NCBI RefSeq assembly: GCF_954871325.1
Contig: NC_088775.1
Location: forward strand, 80,701,561-80,765,560
Source: Gordionus sp. m RMFG-2023
Taxonomy: Eukaryota; Nematomorpha; Gordioida; Chordodea; Parachordodidae
Direction of reading: 5' to 3'
Length of the DNA stretch: 64,000 nucleotides
This document shows positions 13,360-28,300 of the stretch, in pieces (position 1 is the stretch's first letter; every line of letters starts with the position of its first letter). Made by a program: the position numbers and the translations under genes. The notes below the pieces were generated by a model, which saw only the letters and a list, made by a program, of their open reading frames with translations, made no database searches and was not told the origin of the DNA.

Positions 13360-16300
13360 TTAAGAATTCCTGCGCAATGATTGAAACCATTTAAAAACGG
13401 TGGGAAATTTTAAAGGGTCAATTTCAACATCCCCAGTTGTGTTAAAACATCTGAAAACGTCATAATCCAATTTTGACGGCGAACTCCCCCCTTTAATGTA
13501 CATAGTTTTTGCAGGTTTCATTGTCGATAACTTGTCACCAGCAAAAGGTGTTGATGACACCATAAACATATTTGATGACTCATAAGTTGGGATATTAGAA
13601 ATCAGGGATTGGGTAGGAGATTGGGATGGAGTATAAAAGGCTTCTTCGCTACTCGACGATTGTGGCTCGTCATCTTTAAAATCTACGGGTGAACTATTAG
13701 CAGTCGAGAATCGATTGAGTGTTAAAGAATTAAAAATGCGTTTGGAAGAAGAAGTGATTATGGAAGAGATCCCGCTACCTATGGTTGCTTTAAACGATCC
13801 ACGGTCAGTCGATAAAATGATCTTCTTAGTGGGGCTTCCATCTCTGGTTTTGTTCCTGAATTCTATTTCGCATTTTGGTAGCATGTGGTTATCTCGATTT
13901 TTTAAGGTATTTTGGCTCTCATCATCAATAATTAATTTAAATGGCAAAAGCTTGGAAATTCTTCTTTTTAGAGGAGACACGAATGATCTTGCACTATAAG
14001 TGGTCTTTAAACACTGTTTGCTATCATTGCCATTGGTACTGGAAGGTGCTGTTTGGATAATACCGTTGGCAAGAGACAATTTTTCAAAATCAGAGCAAAG
14101 AGATGTTTCAAGAATATCGCCACTGGTTGCTTCGCGGGGGGTTCGTTCAGAGGAGTTTTTTAAGGCATCGCCCACCTTAAAATCATTATCAGTCAAAGCA
14201 ATATCTAAATCGGAGACTTGAGGTTTATTATTGGTTGTTTCCTGACTTTCCAAGTCGATTTGTTTCAAAGAATTCAAGAAATTTAAAGAAGGCTCCTCTA
14301 TATCTTTTTCCTCCACGTCCTCATGACTGCTACCCCTCCAGGTATCGAATTGTTCATGATTATTAAGTAATCTATGGATAAAATTTGAGTCAGAAAAAGT
14401 TTTAAAGTCGCTTTTGGTAGGAAACAATAGAGGTTGTTCGTTATCATAAGAATTGAAGGATGATGATAACAAAGAAAATCCGTCTAAAAAATCATGCTTA
14501 TCAAACTCATCCCCTTGGCTGGATTTATCGAGAGCAATCATCGTTTCAACATGCTTGAGGTAATTTTCGAATTTCACTTAATTCGCAATAAACGAGATAT
14601 TTAATTATTATATAATTTTCCTTATGATAGAATAGTTATAATACAATATAAGAATAAAAATCAATTTCAAGGTAGTATGGTGTGGTGATAATAATATTGT
14701 AATTTTTTAAAAAATGTAGATTTTACTCAATCCTTTGGGCGATGCGATATCCTCCAACTTCAATTTTTCAGGCAACGTATTAAAGAGCGACTGGCTTCCA
14801 TCATTAGTAGCAATGTCGGTTGTAGATATATGGGAACCTTGACTTTCGGATATAGAGTCGCTATAGAGACTAACGTCATTATAGCTTGCAGAAGGATAAT
14901 CTATATATATTAATTACTATATCCAAATATTTTTAAAAAAAATTAAACCAAAATTTTGAAAATTCAAAAAATCCCATCTTTCTGCCCATGGGACGTTCAT
15001 GGATTTTGCAATTGATCTACCATGTATTTCTAAACCTTTCTCCGGATCTTTAAGAGTAATGTCTGTTATATTTTTTTCAAATGTAAAAACAAGATGCATA
15101 AAGTAAAAATAATGTTAGGGTTGGTATTAGAGGTCTGAAATAGCGAGTTTTAACTCAGATAGTTTTTTTTAAATTCAACCGCCCACCCTTTGTCTAAAAA
15201 TTGTTTAACCTGCTTAACCCAATGTTTAAGAATTATTTTAGTGGTTGATTTGGTTTTTTAGGGATGTACCAAAATTTCATATCGGATGGGGGAGATAATT
15301 CGCCTTTTTCAAAATATCGGTTATCGGCCGATATTATAAAATTTTCCGATTCGATATCAATAAAAATATTTTATATACTTTAAAATTAATGAATAAAACT
15401 ATAACTGATCCTTATAATATATTTAAATGACAGTATGAGATGAGTCGATGTATGTTGTGTTGCAAAATAGCTCCATCTGAGCCTATTTCTAAAATCAACT
15501 AACTCAATATTTTAGCCAGAAAAATATTGCTTAAATCTAGAGATTTCGTGAATAATGCAAAACTTTGTGCCATCTATGAACAAAATCTTCAGGCTAGCAT
15601 AATATTTTTCTGGATAAAATACTGAGTAAGCCGTTTTTATCGATTGGCTCAAATGAAGCTATTTTGAACACTAGATGTATGCATTACAAATTAAAACGAT
15701 AGTATATTTACAGAATACAAAATCACATGATATCAGATCAGTAACGATATCAATTTAATATCAGTAGTATCGGATCGGCCTCCAAAAAGTGGTATCGGTA
15801 CACCCCTAGTTTTTTGTTTATTTTAAACTATTTTATATTCTTAGTTAAATTTCTAAATATTTTTAATAAATAAAAATCTATTCTGATCATTTCCCTCGAA
15901 TTTAAAATTCACCCGCCTATTGTTTTAAAGGTGTTTTTTAATCTGTCAACTTACCCATGCAATGAAAATCTTTTAGGGGATAAAATCCCACCCATTACCG
16001 ACTTCATTAACATATTAATTTTAAATATATTTTTTGAATAACAATAACGGTTAAATCAATTTTGTCCTATTTTAAATAAATATTTTCTTCTATATCAAAT
16101 TTTACTCTATTTTGCATAAGTTCTTAATGGCTAAATTTAATAACTAAATAATTTCTGTGATAATTCTGAAATGAAAAATTTAATATATTTTAAATTTAAA
16201 GAATCTCCATAGATATCTCAATCTGCCCTAATATTAAAAATAATAATAAAACATAGTTAATATTGAAATTATTTAAATTATATGCTCAAGAATATATTAA

Positions 16301-19300
16301 TAATAGTGAAAATGGGTTAAATATTATAATAGATAATTATATAACGCACTTTTTAGTTCAATACTACTTAAATGAGCGTATGTCTAATTAATAAAATTAT
16401 TATATTTAGTCATAGAAAGTTTAAAATCGTAAATATTATAAAAGATAAAAATTTTTTAGTTTTTATATTAATAAAAAAATTGTAATTTTGCCAACCCTAT
16501 AATTCATTGTTTTCATGATTTTTTTTAAACCTAGAGATGTGGTGATACAGGAAGAGAGAATGGACGAATTTGACTTATCCGATAACATATTTGAACTTTT
16601 AATAGAGGATTTTTTGCTGTAACTATCCTTCCGAGTCTTGTTCCAAACGTTATAAAATTCAAGTGCCTTATATGGATAAACATTATTTAGTATTATAATT
16701 ATAAAGGAAAAGTATAATATTTAAAATAAAAGTCATTTACTTTGGAGTAAGGCATAGGCCCAGCCAAAGCATCGATTTTTAGAAAGGAAAAATCAGTATT
16801 CGTTTGACTATTATTCAAAATTGAATTGCTGGAATTAAGATGAGTAGAAAAATGACTAGTTAATAATATTTCCTCTTGGTCGAAGATTATTTTTTTGCGA
16901 CTACTGACTTGAGATTCACGAAAAACGTGGTCTCTACAGTGAAATCTGTGATTGTTTCTAAGCTGAATCTCATTTTGTCTATCGTGAGATGTTTCGTTTG
17001 GCATTTTATCGCGAAAATGGAAAGGCTTGCCAATTACGGGGGACGGATTATTGGTTAACCATTGAGAACATTCTATCTCGGCATTGTACATGCCATGAGA
17101 GGTAATGAAAAATGGTACAGAGCCTACGTCATCTCGTATAACTGGTACGTAATAAGGATCTTTCAAAGATAATTATTTTAAATTAACTTTCCTGCGAAAA
17201 TACAATTAAAAAATATTATGACACCCCTATACATGTCATAGGGGTAGAGCAAATCTGGTGTTGGCAAAATTTTTAAAATGTCAAATCATTTAAAGTGGGC
17301 GTTATTTTGAAATACCTGTTTTTTCTAAAAGGAAATAGAAGAAATTGAAAATAAGGAAATAGAAAGAAACGAAAGGAAAAAAGAAGAAATTTAAAAAAAG
17401 GGAATTGAAGAAATAAGAAAGGGAATAAATGGAACTTGAGGAAGAAGAAACTAAAGAAATTGAAAATAAGAGAAAGGAGGATAGGAAAGAATCGAGTTTA
17501 AAGGAAAAAGAAATTAACAGATTGGAAATGGAGAAAATAAAAGATGTGGAGGGACAAATTAAAAATTGGAAGATTGAAACAGAATTTAATTGTGAAAATA
17601 ATCGATGGCAAAACGTGTATCGAGGTGAAAATCAAAGGAGTCAGTCGATAATGGGGCCAATTGGAATGTGTTTTACCGGTGAAAAATATGGTCAAAACAG
17701 CAAAGAATGTAATGAAAGGGTAATTCAGAGGCTACTAAATGCTTGTGGAAGATGTGGTAATAAGGGTCATAGTTTAGAAAATTGAATTATAAAGCAGAAG
17801 ATACACCTAAAATACTATATTGTAAAAAATGTGGGAAAAGGGGATATACCTAATACAAATTATATGATATATGAGCAAGGAAGGGCATTTCCAGCGGTTA
17901 AATCCATCGCACCGTATATATATTTAAGAAATATACCAGAGAAAGGGAAAATGTATGGAACAAAGTATGATAGAAAGAATGTATTGGATATAACATGATG
18001 TAGAGAAATAGGACATTATGCAGTAAATTGCCCAGATATTTGAATGTATGGTAGCGAAATAGAAAGATAAAAATTACTACACTGGGAAGATCTTAATCAA
18101 ATTAATAATAATAATAACAGAGTAAATAAAAATTAGTGTATTATAATAAAATAGTCTGAAAGGAAGGAAAATGAAAATAATACTTATCCGATTTATAAAA
18201 ATGAGTTAAAAGAGGTGAATAATGTAGTTATTAAAAATTGTATTATCTACAATCGTAAAATTAGAAAGAAATGTAAAATATCAGGAATACCGAGATAAAT
18301 TAAAGATTTGTATAACAAAAAAATGAAATAATAGAAAATAAAGCTCCGGTGAATTTTAAAATGGAAATTGTGAAAATCACTATTTTTAAGATTCTGAAGA
18401 AACAAAGGTTGCAATTTTAGAAATAAATCAAGATGAAATAAAGAAGAATGAAAAAATGATAGATCAAAGTAAAGAAATGTATGAAATACTAAAAACATCA
18501 ATAAAGGAGGGAAATGTTAATAAAATGGGAAATTAATTTTTGAAAAATAAAGTTTGGGAGATTATTAAAAATTCTGTAGATAATATTTTGGAAATTCTGA
18601 ATGATACAAAGGTTATAAATTTTAAAGTAATTTAGATTCGATAATATTTTTAACGAGAATATGTTAACCGATGTTAAAGAAATTGAAGAAATTCTCCAGT
18701 TAGAAAATATTATCAGCTTGGAAACTAATGGGGTTGATATAAATTTGGAAATTGAAAATGAAATAAAAGGAGAAAATTCATTGTTAGAATGTAATAAATA
18801 ATATGATAAAAGTTAATATAATATATAAAGGCCTGTGTTACAAGTAGAAAAACCTTTGTAGGAATATAATAATATAAGTTAATGAAATATATATAATTAA
18901 ATTGTGAGATTCAGAAAATGCCTGAATCACAAATATTATAGACGATATTTATGAGGAAGAAAAATGTAAAGAACAAAGATCGGGAAATAAACTATAAAAG
19001 TGGAAAAATTGTAAACTTTGAAAGATGCGTGAATAACAACGGAACATTAAAGTCTCAAGAACAAAATAAAATCGAAGGAGCTTCAGTGTTGCGTTTCTGA
19101 TTGTTTTTATATCTTATATGTTCTACCGTGGCAATTTTATTTTGGAGGTTAAAGGATTAAAAAGAAAATTATATAGGAAGTTGTGAGTGTAATTAATTTA
19201 ATAAAGATTTCAAAAGGATAAATTAATAAAAATATGGGGGTCAATATGCAAACGTTAAAATGGTATGAAAGAAAGTTATTAATGAGGGAATGCTATCAAT

Positions 19301-22300
19301 AGTTTAATTCCTTGTGAACATGTTCATAAAGACAGGGTTCGATTGAAATTAACTAGATGAAATCTCGGAATATGTAAGTCGCTTAAAATTGTGAGTAAAA
19401 TTAATAATAAAAAAAACGTGAAGGAAGAGAATTATTTTATCAAATGAGAAATGAAAATTCAAATAGTAGATCTAAAATAAAAGTCCATGGTTATTGAAGA
19501 CGTAGTTTTCAATCCATATCTACAATACTTAACAAGAACATAAATCTGGCTAGTAATAAATAATTATTACAACGGATGTAAACAATTTTATAATCAATAA
19601 TCAAACCACATTAAAGATCGATACAATATCAAGACGACAACCAATTACAATAACAAAAGATATAAACTTTCGTATAAACCGCCAAAGTAAATAAAAAAAA
19701 CAGTTTAATATCAAGAGGACATCAACGATGTAATCGACGCTCTGACTTAAATGTAACAATGCCTTAAGGGCTATTATTGGCGATCAGAGAGCGTGTAGGA
19801 AGAGAAAGCATAAAAATAATTCTTGAACTATAGGTGGCTATTTATTAAATTTTTATATTCTCTGATTAATTTATTTTTATAGTTACGAGTAAAATGTATC
19901 ATTTTGCCATGGGTTTCTGATTTGGGTTAATTGAATTTTATTTACAATGTTTTCAAGGAAATATTTTTTTTCGTTTTTATATAAAAAAATTATTAAAATA
20001 TATTCGCATCTTTATCATGTATAATTACATCATGCTATATTATATTCATTTCTGCTTGATATGATTAATTTTAATATTCGTTTTTTTCAAATATTTAAAG
20101 AATTCATTATTCCTATAAATTATAGGTCCAATTTTTTTTTATAGAATATAATAAGATTTAAGTAATGGAGATTTATAACCAGCCCAATGCCCACAATCAT
20201 CAAAAAGAAATATATTAGACTTATTATTATTTTTACAACCTCCAGGAATATTTGATAAAATATTTTTTGGATTTTTTAAAATATTTATAAAAATTTACCG
20301 TAATTTTTATTATTAACTGCTATTATTTGATTATTGTTTAAATTTAACATGTTATTAATTGAAAATTTTTTCACAGATGGGTCGTAATTATATTTTTTTA
20401 TTGTTAAAAAATTATCACTTAAGTTGTCATAAGATTAATCAAAATCAAAATTAAACTCACCAGTAAAAGAATATTTTTTATATTATTAACTGGTAAAGAT
20501 AATGTAATTAGTGATCTGCATCGGGCCTAATTTTTCAAGCCTGGCACGGTACGAAATTTTTTTTAAAAAAAGATTTGCCGGCCTGGCCCGAACCCTAAAT
20601 TTTTTTAAAAAAAATTTAACGACACGGCCCGAATTTATTTAAATATAGAAAATAATTTTTATAATTACTCAAAATAAAAGACATATGTTATATGTCGTTT
20701 AGTTTTATTAAATAAATCAAATATTTTAATTTTACATAAAAAATTCAATATAAAATTGATAAATTTAAATATATTTTAAAAAAATTTCAAGGTCCGACCC
20801 AACCCAGCCCGAATTTTTTTAAAAATATTAGGCCCGGCCCGAACCCGATTATTTTAAATAGAATTAGGCCCGAGCCCAACTTTGCAGATCTCTAAATGTA
20901 ATATCTAAATCATAATCCACACAAGATATATCGTTAGTATTTTCATATTCAACAAAAGAAACACTTTTTATCATTAATTGATAAAGATAATGTTGATTAT
21001 AAATCTATCGCCCAAATTATTATGTATATTAACACTTAAGTTGTCATAAGACTTATCAAAATCATCTTGTAGAAGATACATTTTTGATATTATTAATTAA
21101 TAATGACAATGTAGATTTTAAATCAACCAATTCATTATCTATTATTTCACAAGACATATCATGAATAGATTCAAAAGAAAAAATTGTTTATATCATTGGA
21201 ATCTCTCTTATTCTTTAGATCTTTTAAAGGTGGTTGAGCTAATGAAATGGGTTTTACAAAGCAAAATGGTTAAATAATTTAATTTATGTTTTAAACAACG
21301 AGACCATATTAGTATTAATTTATATGGTGTTTGTTTTCTAATATCCCGTCCATATATTTTCATCGTATAAGGGTTTTCCATTAAAACATTATCACTACCA
21401 GAAGGATAAAAAGTAGAAATATCAGTTGCAGCACTTATAGCATATAAGTGCTTTCAATTTGTCATAGTTTTAAAAACATGATTCATAGACTCACAATTAT
21501 TGTTGACAAAAATTATTTTTTAAAGGATAATAAACATATTCAAAAAGATTACTTATTTTAGTAATTAAGAAATTTATTATAATTTAAGTTTTCACAATAT
21601 TTTACTAAGGAGCCCATTCTAAAATTAAATATTTCATAACTATCTGCAAGAAATTATATTATTTATCATGGTTGCATACACATCTTGCTTATTTTGTAAA
21701 AACGATTTAATATTCTTTTTAAGATGCTGAGAACATAATAAATGGGTTGATTTTTCAAAAACTTGCTTTAAACTTTTAATCAAAGATAATTCTTCATCAG
21801 AGCCGAATATTAAATTATGAACATTTATTTTATTTTTAAAAAAATCTGATTTTAATTCAGAAAATTTTTTAGAAAAGGTAGTCGTATCTGAATCCGCATG
21901 TAAAAATTGGACCTAAAAATATAGGAAAATCCTTAGTTTTAGCTCTTCTGACACATTTATGCTTAAAAACTAAAGATGTAACGTAAAGATCGCCAAGATT
22001 AAAAGTTTTATCAATACCTATAATGCTCTGATTATCAAATGAGCACTTGAATTTTAAATTTTAATCATAAAAGGAGTGTATAATATTAAAGACGGGACTT
22101 TATCTTTATCATGTATAATTACCTGGATAAAGGGATGGGTATGAATTTGATTAATAATTTCTAACATATTATCAGCAAAATTAGGATAAATTTTATTTGT
22201 AAATTAATTTTATTTTTAATATTGTAAATTTGTTTAATATTTCTTGGTGAATTAAAAATATTATTATTTCTTATTAAATCATTATATATAAATCTAGTAA

Positions 22301-25300
22301 GTTTGTGCATTTTAATAGAATTTTTAATATTATCAATTACACTAGCTGGAGTGCGAATATAAGAATTATTATATTTTTTTAAGTTACCATGACTAGCAGG
22401 CCCTGGGTAAGTCTTTATATATTCAACAAGAAAACAATTATAAAAAACTAAATGTGATGCTTTAGTCATTGGATAAATATAACTTATTTTTCTTTTAAAA
22501 TTTTTAGAAGCCTTTAAACACTGTAATATCTATGTAAAATTGTCATTTTATTTTCATTTGGGCGTGGTATAATTAATTTTAATATTCGTTTATTTTCAAA
22601 TTAAATATCTATAAAGAATTCATTATGCCTATAAAATTAAAGGCTCTATTGTATGATTTTTTTCTAGAATATAATAAGATTTAAGTATCCAAGGCCCACA
22701 ATCATCAAAATAAATAAATTTATTATTATTTTTATTAATTAAATAAAATTTATCATTTTACAACCTCCAGGAATATTTGATAAAATATTTTTTAGATTTT
22801 TTAAAATATATATAGCATCTAATACATTAAAAAATTTACCGTAGTTTTCATTATTGACTATTACTTGATTATTGTTTAAATTTAAAATGTTTTTAATTGA
22901 AAATTTTTTCAAAGATGTGTCGTAATTATTTATTATTTACTTTTTAAAAAAATTACCACTTAAGTTGTCATAAGATTAATCAAGATTAAACTCACAGTAA
23001 AAGAATTTTTTTTATATTATTAACTGGTAAAGATAATGTAATATCTGAATCATAATCTACACAAGACAGTTAGTATTTTCATTTGCAACAAAAGTAACAT
23101 TTTTTATATAATTAATAGGTAAAGATACAGTTGAATCTATATCTAAATCGCCTAAATTATAATTTATATTAACACTTAAATTGTCTGAAGAATTATTAAA
23201 AGATACATTTTTTATATCATTAATAGGTAAAGATAAAGTTGAATCAAAATCGATGAAATTATTTTCTATTATTTCACAAGATATATCTTGTGTAAACTCA
23301 TCTATAATAAAGGAATTATTATTAATATTATTAGAAATATTATCTTTCTCTACATCTTTGAAAGGTGGTTGGGCCGATGACATGGGTTTTGACAAAACAT
23401 AATGGTTAGATATATCATTTAATTTATAATTTATAGAACAACTGGACCACATTAGTTATAATTTACACGGGGTTTGTTTTCTACATATATAAAAAATGTT
23501 ACTTTTGTTGCAAATGAAAATACTAACTGTTTTGTGTAGATTATGATTCAGATATTACATTATCTTTACCAGTTAATAATATAAAAAAAATTCTTTTACT
23601 GTGAGTTTAATCTTGATTAATCTTATGACAACTTAAGTGATAATTTTTTTAAAAAGTAAATAATAAATAATTACGACACATCTTTGAAAAAATTTTCAAT
23701 TAAAAACATTTTAAATTTAAACAATATTCAAGTAATAGTCAATAATGAAAACTACGGTAAATTTTTTAATGTATTAGATGCTATATATATTTTAAAAAAT
23801 CTAAAAAATATTTTATCAAATATTCCTGGAGGTTGTAAAATGATAAATTTTATTTAATTAATAAAAATAATAATAAATTTATTTATTTTGATGATTGTGG
23901 GCCTTGGATACTTAAATCTTATTATATTCTAGAAAAATCATACAATAGAGCCTTTAATTTTATAGGGATAATGAATTCTTTATAGATATTTAATTTGAAA
24001 ATAAACGAATATTAAAATTAATTATACCACGCCCAAATGAAAATAAAATGACAATTTTACATAGATATTACAGTGTTTAAAGGCTTCTAAAAATTTTAAA
24101 AGAAAAATAAGTTATATTTATCCAATGACTAAAGCATCACATTTAGTTTTTTATAATTGTTTTCTTGTTGAATATATAGGGACTTACCCAGGGCCTGCTA
24201 GTCATGGTAACTTAAAAAAATATAATAATTCTTATATTCGCACTCCAGCTAGTGTAATTGATAATATTAAAAATTCTATTAAAATGCACAAACCTACTAG
24301 ATTTATATATAATGATTTAATAAGAAATAATAATATTTTTAATTCACCAAGAAATATTAAACAAATTTACAATATTAAAAATAAAATTAATTTACAAATA
24401 AAATATATCCTAATTTTGCTGATAATATGTTAGAAATTATTAATCAAATTCATACCCATCCCTTTATCCAGGTAATTATACATGATAAAGATAAAGTCCC
24501 GTCTTTAATATTATACACTCCTTTTATGATTAAAATTTAAAATTCAAGTGCTCATTTGATAATCAGAGCATTATAGGTATTGATAAAACTTTTAATCTTG
24601 GCGATCTTTACGTTACATCTTTAGTTTTTAAGCATAAATGTGTCAGAAGAGCTAAAACTGGGGATTTTCCTATATTTTTAGGTCCAATTTTTTACATGCG
24701 GATTCAGATACGACTACCTTTTCTAAAAAAATTTCTGAATTAAAATCAGATTTTTTTAAAAATAAAATAAATGTTAATAATTTAATATTCGGCTCTGATG
24801 AAGAATTATCTTTAATTAAAAGTTTAAAGCAAGTTTTTGAAAAATCAACTCATTTACTATGTTCTCAGCATCTTAAAAAGAATTTTAAATCGTTTTTACA
24901 AAATAAGCAAGATGTGCATGCAACCATGATAAATAATATAATTTCGTTTAATTATGACCAAATAATATAATAAAATATTTTATAAAAAGTCTATTAATTT
25001 TTTTAAAATTGTGATCTAATATAAATTCTACTAAATAAGTTAAAAATATAATGAACAGATTGAAAGGATAGTAGCTTAGTAATGAGTTGGCTAAAGAAAA
25101 AATAAGCATGAGGAAGATAAATTATAATTAAGATGGTTAAATTGTAATAAGCGATAATGTAAATAGGAAGTCACAAATATAGAATACCCAAGCTGTGAAC
25201 TTCACAACAATTTTATAATAAGCTACATATAAATAAATAAAATATATAAAATCATGGCAAAATTGTTTGAAACTTAGAAGGTAGGTACTCTATACATTTT

Positions 25301-28300
25301 GAATACGATTCTGGCAAAATCAAGTCTTATAATAAATAAAAAACTCACTATAAATTATTTAAGTTTTAAAAAAATGCTAAAAACCTAGATATATGTAGTC
25401 CCTTTAAGACATACATATACATAAGTAATTATGGTATAACTCAACAAAATTGTTGTTACAGCTGATTTATTTAAATTTCCATTCGTCATTATTAATAAAA
25501 AAATGATGTAATTTTATTAACTACCATTTTTAATATATCGTATACTCCTTACTTCAGATATTTATTTAGCGTTAAATATATTTTATCTAATTAAAAAAAT
25601 CTCCTTCAGTTGAACATTCCTTGAAAGTTCTTGGTCATTTAAAAATATATATAGGGCTAAATAATACCTTCCAGCAAATCCTTGATCATTTGTAAGACTT
25701 TGGGTTTGTCATTACCAGTATACCTGTCACATATAACCTACATCATTTTAGAAAAACTCGATTTAAAATTTTATTTTAAATTATGTAATATCATTTGTAA
25801 TGTTGTTAAACGGCTCGTTTAGAGCCGATTTTTAAAAACAGCTAACTCAATATTTTAGCCAGAAAAATATTACCTAAGCCTCGGGATTTGATAATATATG
25901 TCTAGATCTTTATTCCTTCTATGAACAAAATCTTCAAACTTAAGTAATAATTGATAAAAAATTAGTTAGTCGTTTTTAAAAATCGGTTCAAAACTTACGT
26001 TTAACAACCTTAATCATTTGTTTTTCCTTTGTATTTAATTATTTTTTCAGATTTATTGTTCCGCGTTTTTTATTTTTCCCATATTAAAAAAAAATAAAAA
26101 ATCAGGCAATTTGAAGTTAACATTTTTTTAAAAAAAAAATTCGATGCTATAAAAAGCTACAAAATTTTAGAAATGCAACTTTAAAAAAAAACCTGATAAC
26201 TGGTAAAACTTTCTTTATTAACGCAACTTTTATCGATCAAGGGATGAGATACGAGTAATTTGACTATCATCGTATTTCCGAATTTGGACGCCATATGCAA
26301 GGGTGTTTCGAACAGCTTTATTTTGATAAAAATAATAATTTAACATTTAATCATTTTAAAAGGCTTTTTTTTTAAAAAAAACTTCTTTATAATTTGATTC
26401 CCATTATCCCATATTTGAATATTAATTTTTGAATTTGGGGAAAAAATGATGTTCAACATGTTTAAAATATTCTAATGAATAAAAGGTTACTGCCACTCTC
26501 GGGGGGGGGGGCGTATATTATATTTTTTTTATGTTATTTTTTTTATCAATTTTTTATTTTTGCCTACATATTTTTTTTATGAAGATATTTTAAGGAGAAT
26601 TTTGACTACAAATTTAATTTTTTTTGTGGAATTATTAATTCCGCATATTTTAGGAGAATTTTGCCTACAAATTTAATTTTTTTATGAAGATAATTTTAGT
26701 AGAATTTTGCCTACAAATTTAATTTTTTTGTGGTAAAATATAGGAATTATTAATTCCGCATATTTTAGGATTTTGCCTACAAATTTAATTTTTTATTTAA
26801 GTCTACAAATTTTTATTAATTTTGTATTAGGGATAAAATAGACCCCACCTTTGAAGTTTAAGTGATTTTTAACCTTTCTAGTGAAGGGTTAAATCGAAAT
26901 ATAGTATTAAATGACGCAAAATATTGTATTAAAATTTATACACGAAATATAGTATTAAATACCCAATTTTATTCATTAAATTGAAATATATTATTGAAAT
27001 TAACAGTGATTTATAAAATGAATAAAAATGTCAAAACGACTTACAATTTATATTTCCTAAAATATCTATATTCAAGAAGATATTCATGAATATCCTTATC
27101 CCCATGTTTTTTATAGTTGGCTTTTAGATCCAGCCAAAGCCTTTCGACTTTTTGGGTGTTGATATCTGTCATTTGGATTAATAAAATTTGGTGAATGATT
27201 GATCCGATAATGGAAATAATTGGCTTGTTCTAGCCTATTATATCTAAGATAAGTAGATTTAAATTTATTACCACGACAGGAAAAATATATTCCTAAAAAT
27301 AACTTAAATATTTTACCACAAAAATAATTAAATTTGTAGGCAAAATTCTCCTAAAAATAACTTAAATATTTTACCACAAAAAAATTAAATTTGTAGGCAA
27401 AATTCTCCTAAAGTATGCGGAATTAATATTTCCTATATTTTATCACAAAAAAAATAAATTTGAAGGCAAAATTCTCCTAAAAATATCTTCACAAAAAAAA
27501 TTAAATTTTTAGGCAAAAATAAAAAATTGATAAAAAAAATAAAAATAATATTCCCTCGAGAGTGGCAGTAATCCAATAAAAATTAACTTTTCAAAATAAT
27601 TAAATGATAAAAATTAGAGGTGGGTGCAGGCTGTGAAAATACCAGGGTTTAACATTTGCTCAAAATTCAAAAATCTTCACAGATCGTTGCTCTTTTGAAG
27701 ATCAAAATATGCGAAGATTTTTTCGCTAAAAAAAATTTTGAGCTTGCTCAAAGAAGATTTTTGAGCAAAATAAAAAATATTTTTTGTAAAAAAATCTTCT
27801 ATAATTTTGAGAAAATATTTTGAGAATTTTATAATAAAATAAAATCTTTTGTAAGGAAATCTTTATTAAAATATTTTTGAAATTTTGATCTTAAAATTTT
27901 TTGGTAAATTCTTTAAAAATAAAATTTTTGATATATATTTTTTTTTATTTTATTATGTTAATGAAAATATTTTTTTTGAATAGGTTGTGAATGTGAGAAT
28001 TGGTCATTATACCGACTGCATTTTTTTTAATATTTGGAATAAGTAATAGTGATTATTTTAAAAATGTAATGTCATAATTTTAATGTTTTATATTTAATGT
28101 AAACTATAAAAGTGACAATTGTCATAATACTCATCTCAGAACCTTTAAAAATAATTATAATTAAAAAAGGCTAGTTGAGCATGTTTTGAGATGGTTTCAG
28201 TGATTGTAAAGCATATAAAGGTGACAATTGTCATAATAACATATGTTTTAATTGGAAATAGAGAAAAATGATTATTTCAACATGAATTAATATAATGTGT

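Noticed and set aside
13715-14221. Two plus-strand ORFs inside ANKLE2 exon 12
   Set aside because: Shadows of the 1.2-kb last exon of ANKLE2 on the other strand; no recognisable domain and the minus frame fits the family.
17498-17695. Minus-strand ORF opposite the Gag-like fossil
   Set aside because: Phe/Leu-rich complement of a purine-rich coding strand; no independent evidence.
23181-23402. Plus-strand ORF in the MULE palindrome spacer
   Set aside because: Antisense of the Asn/Asp-rich MULE tail frame; no motif of its own.
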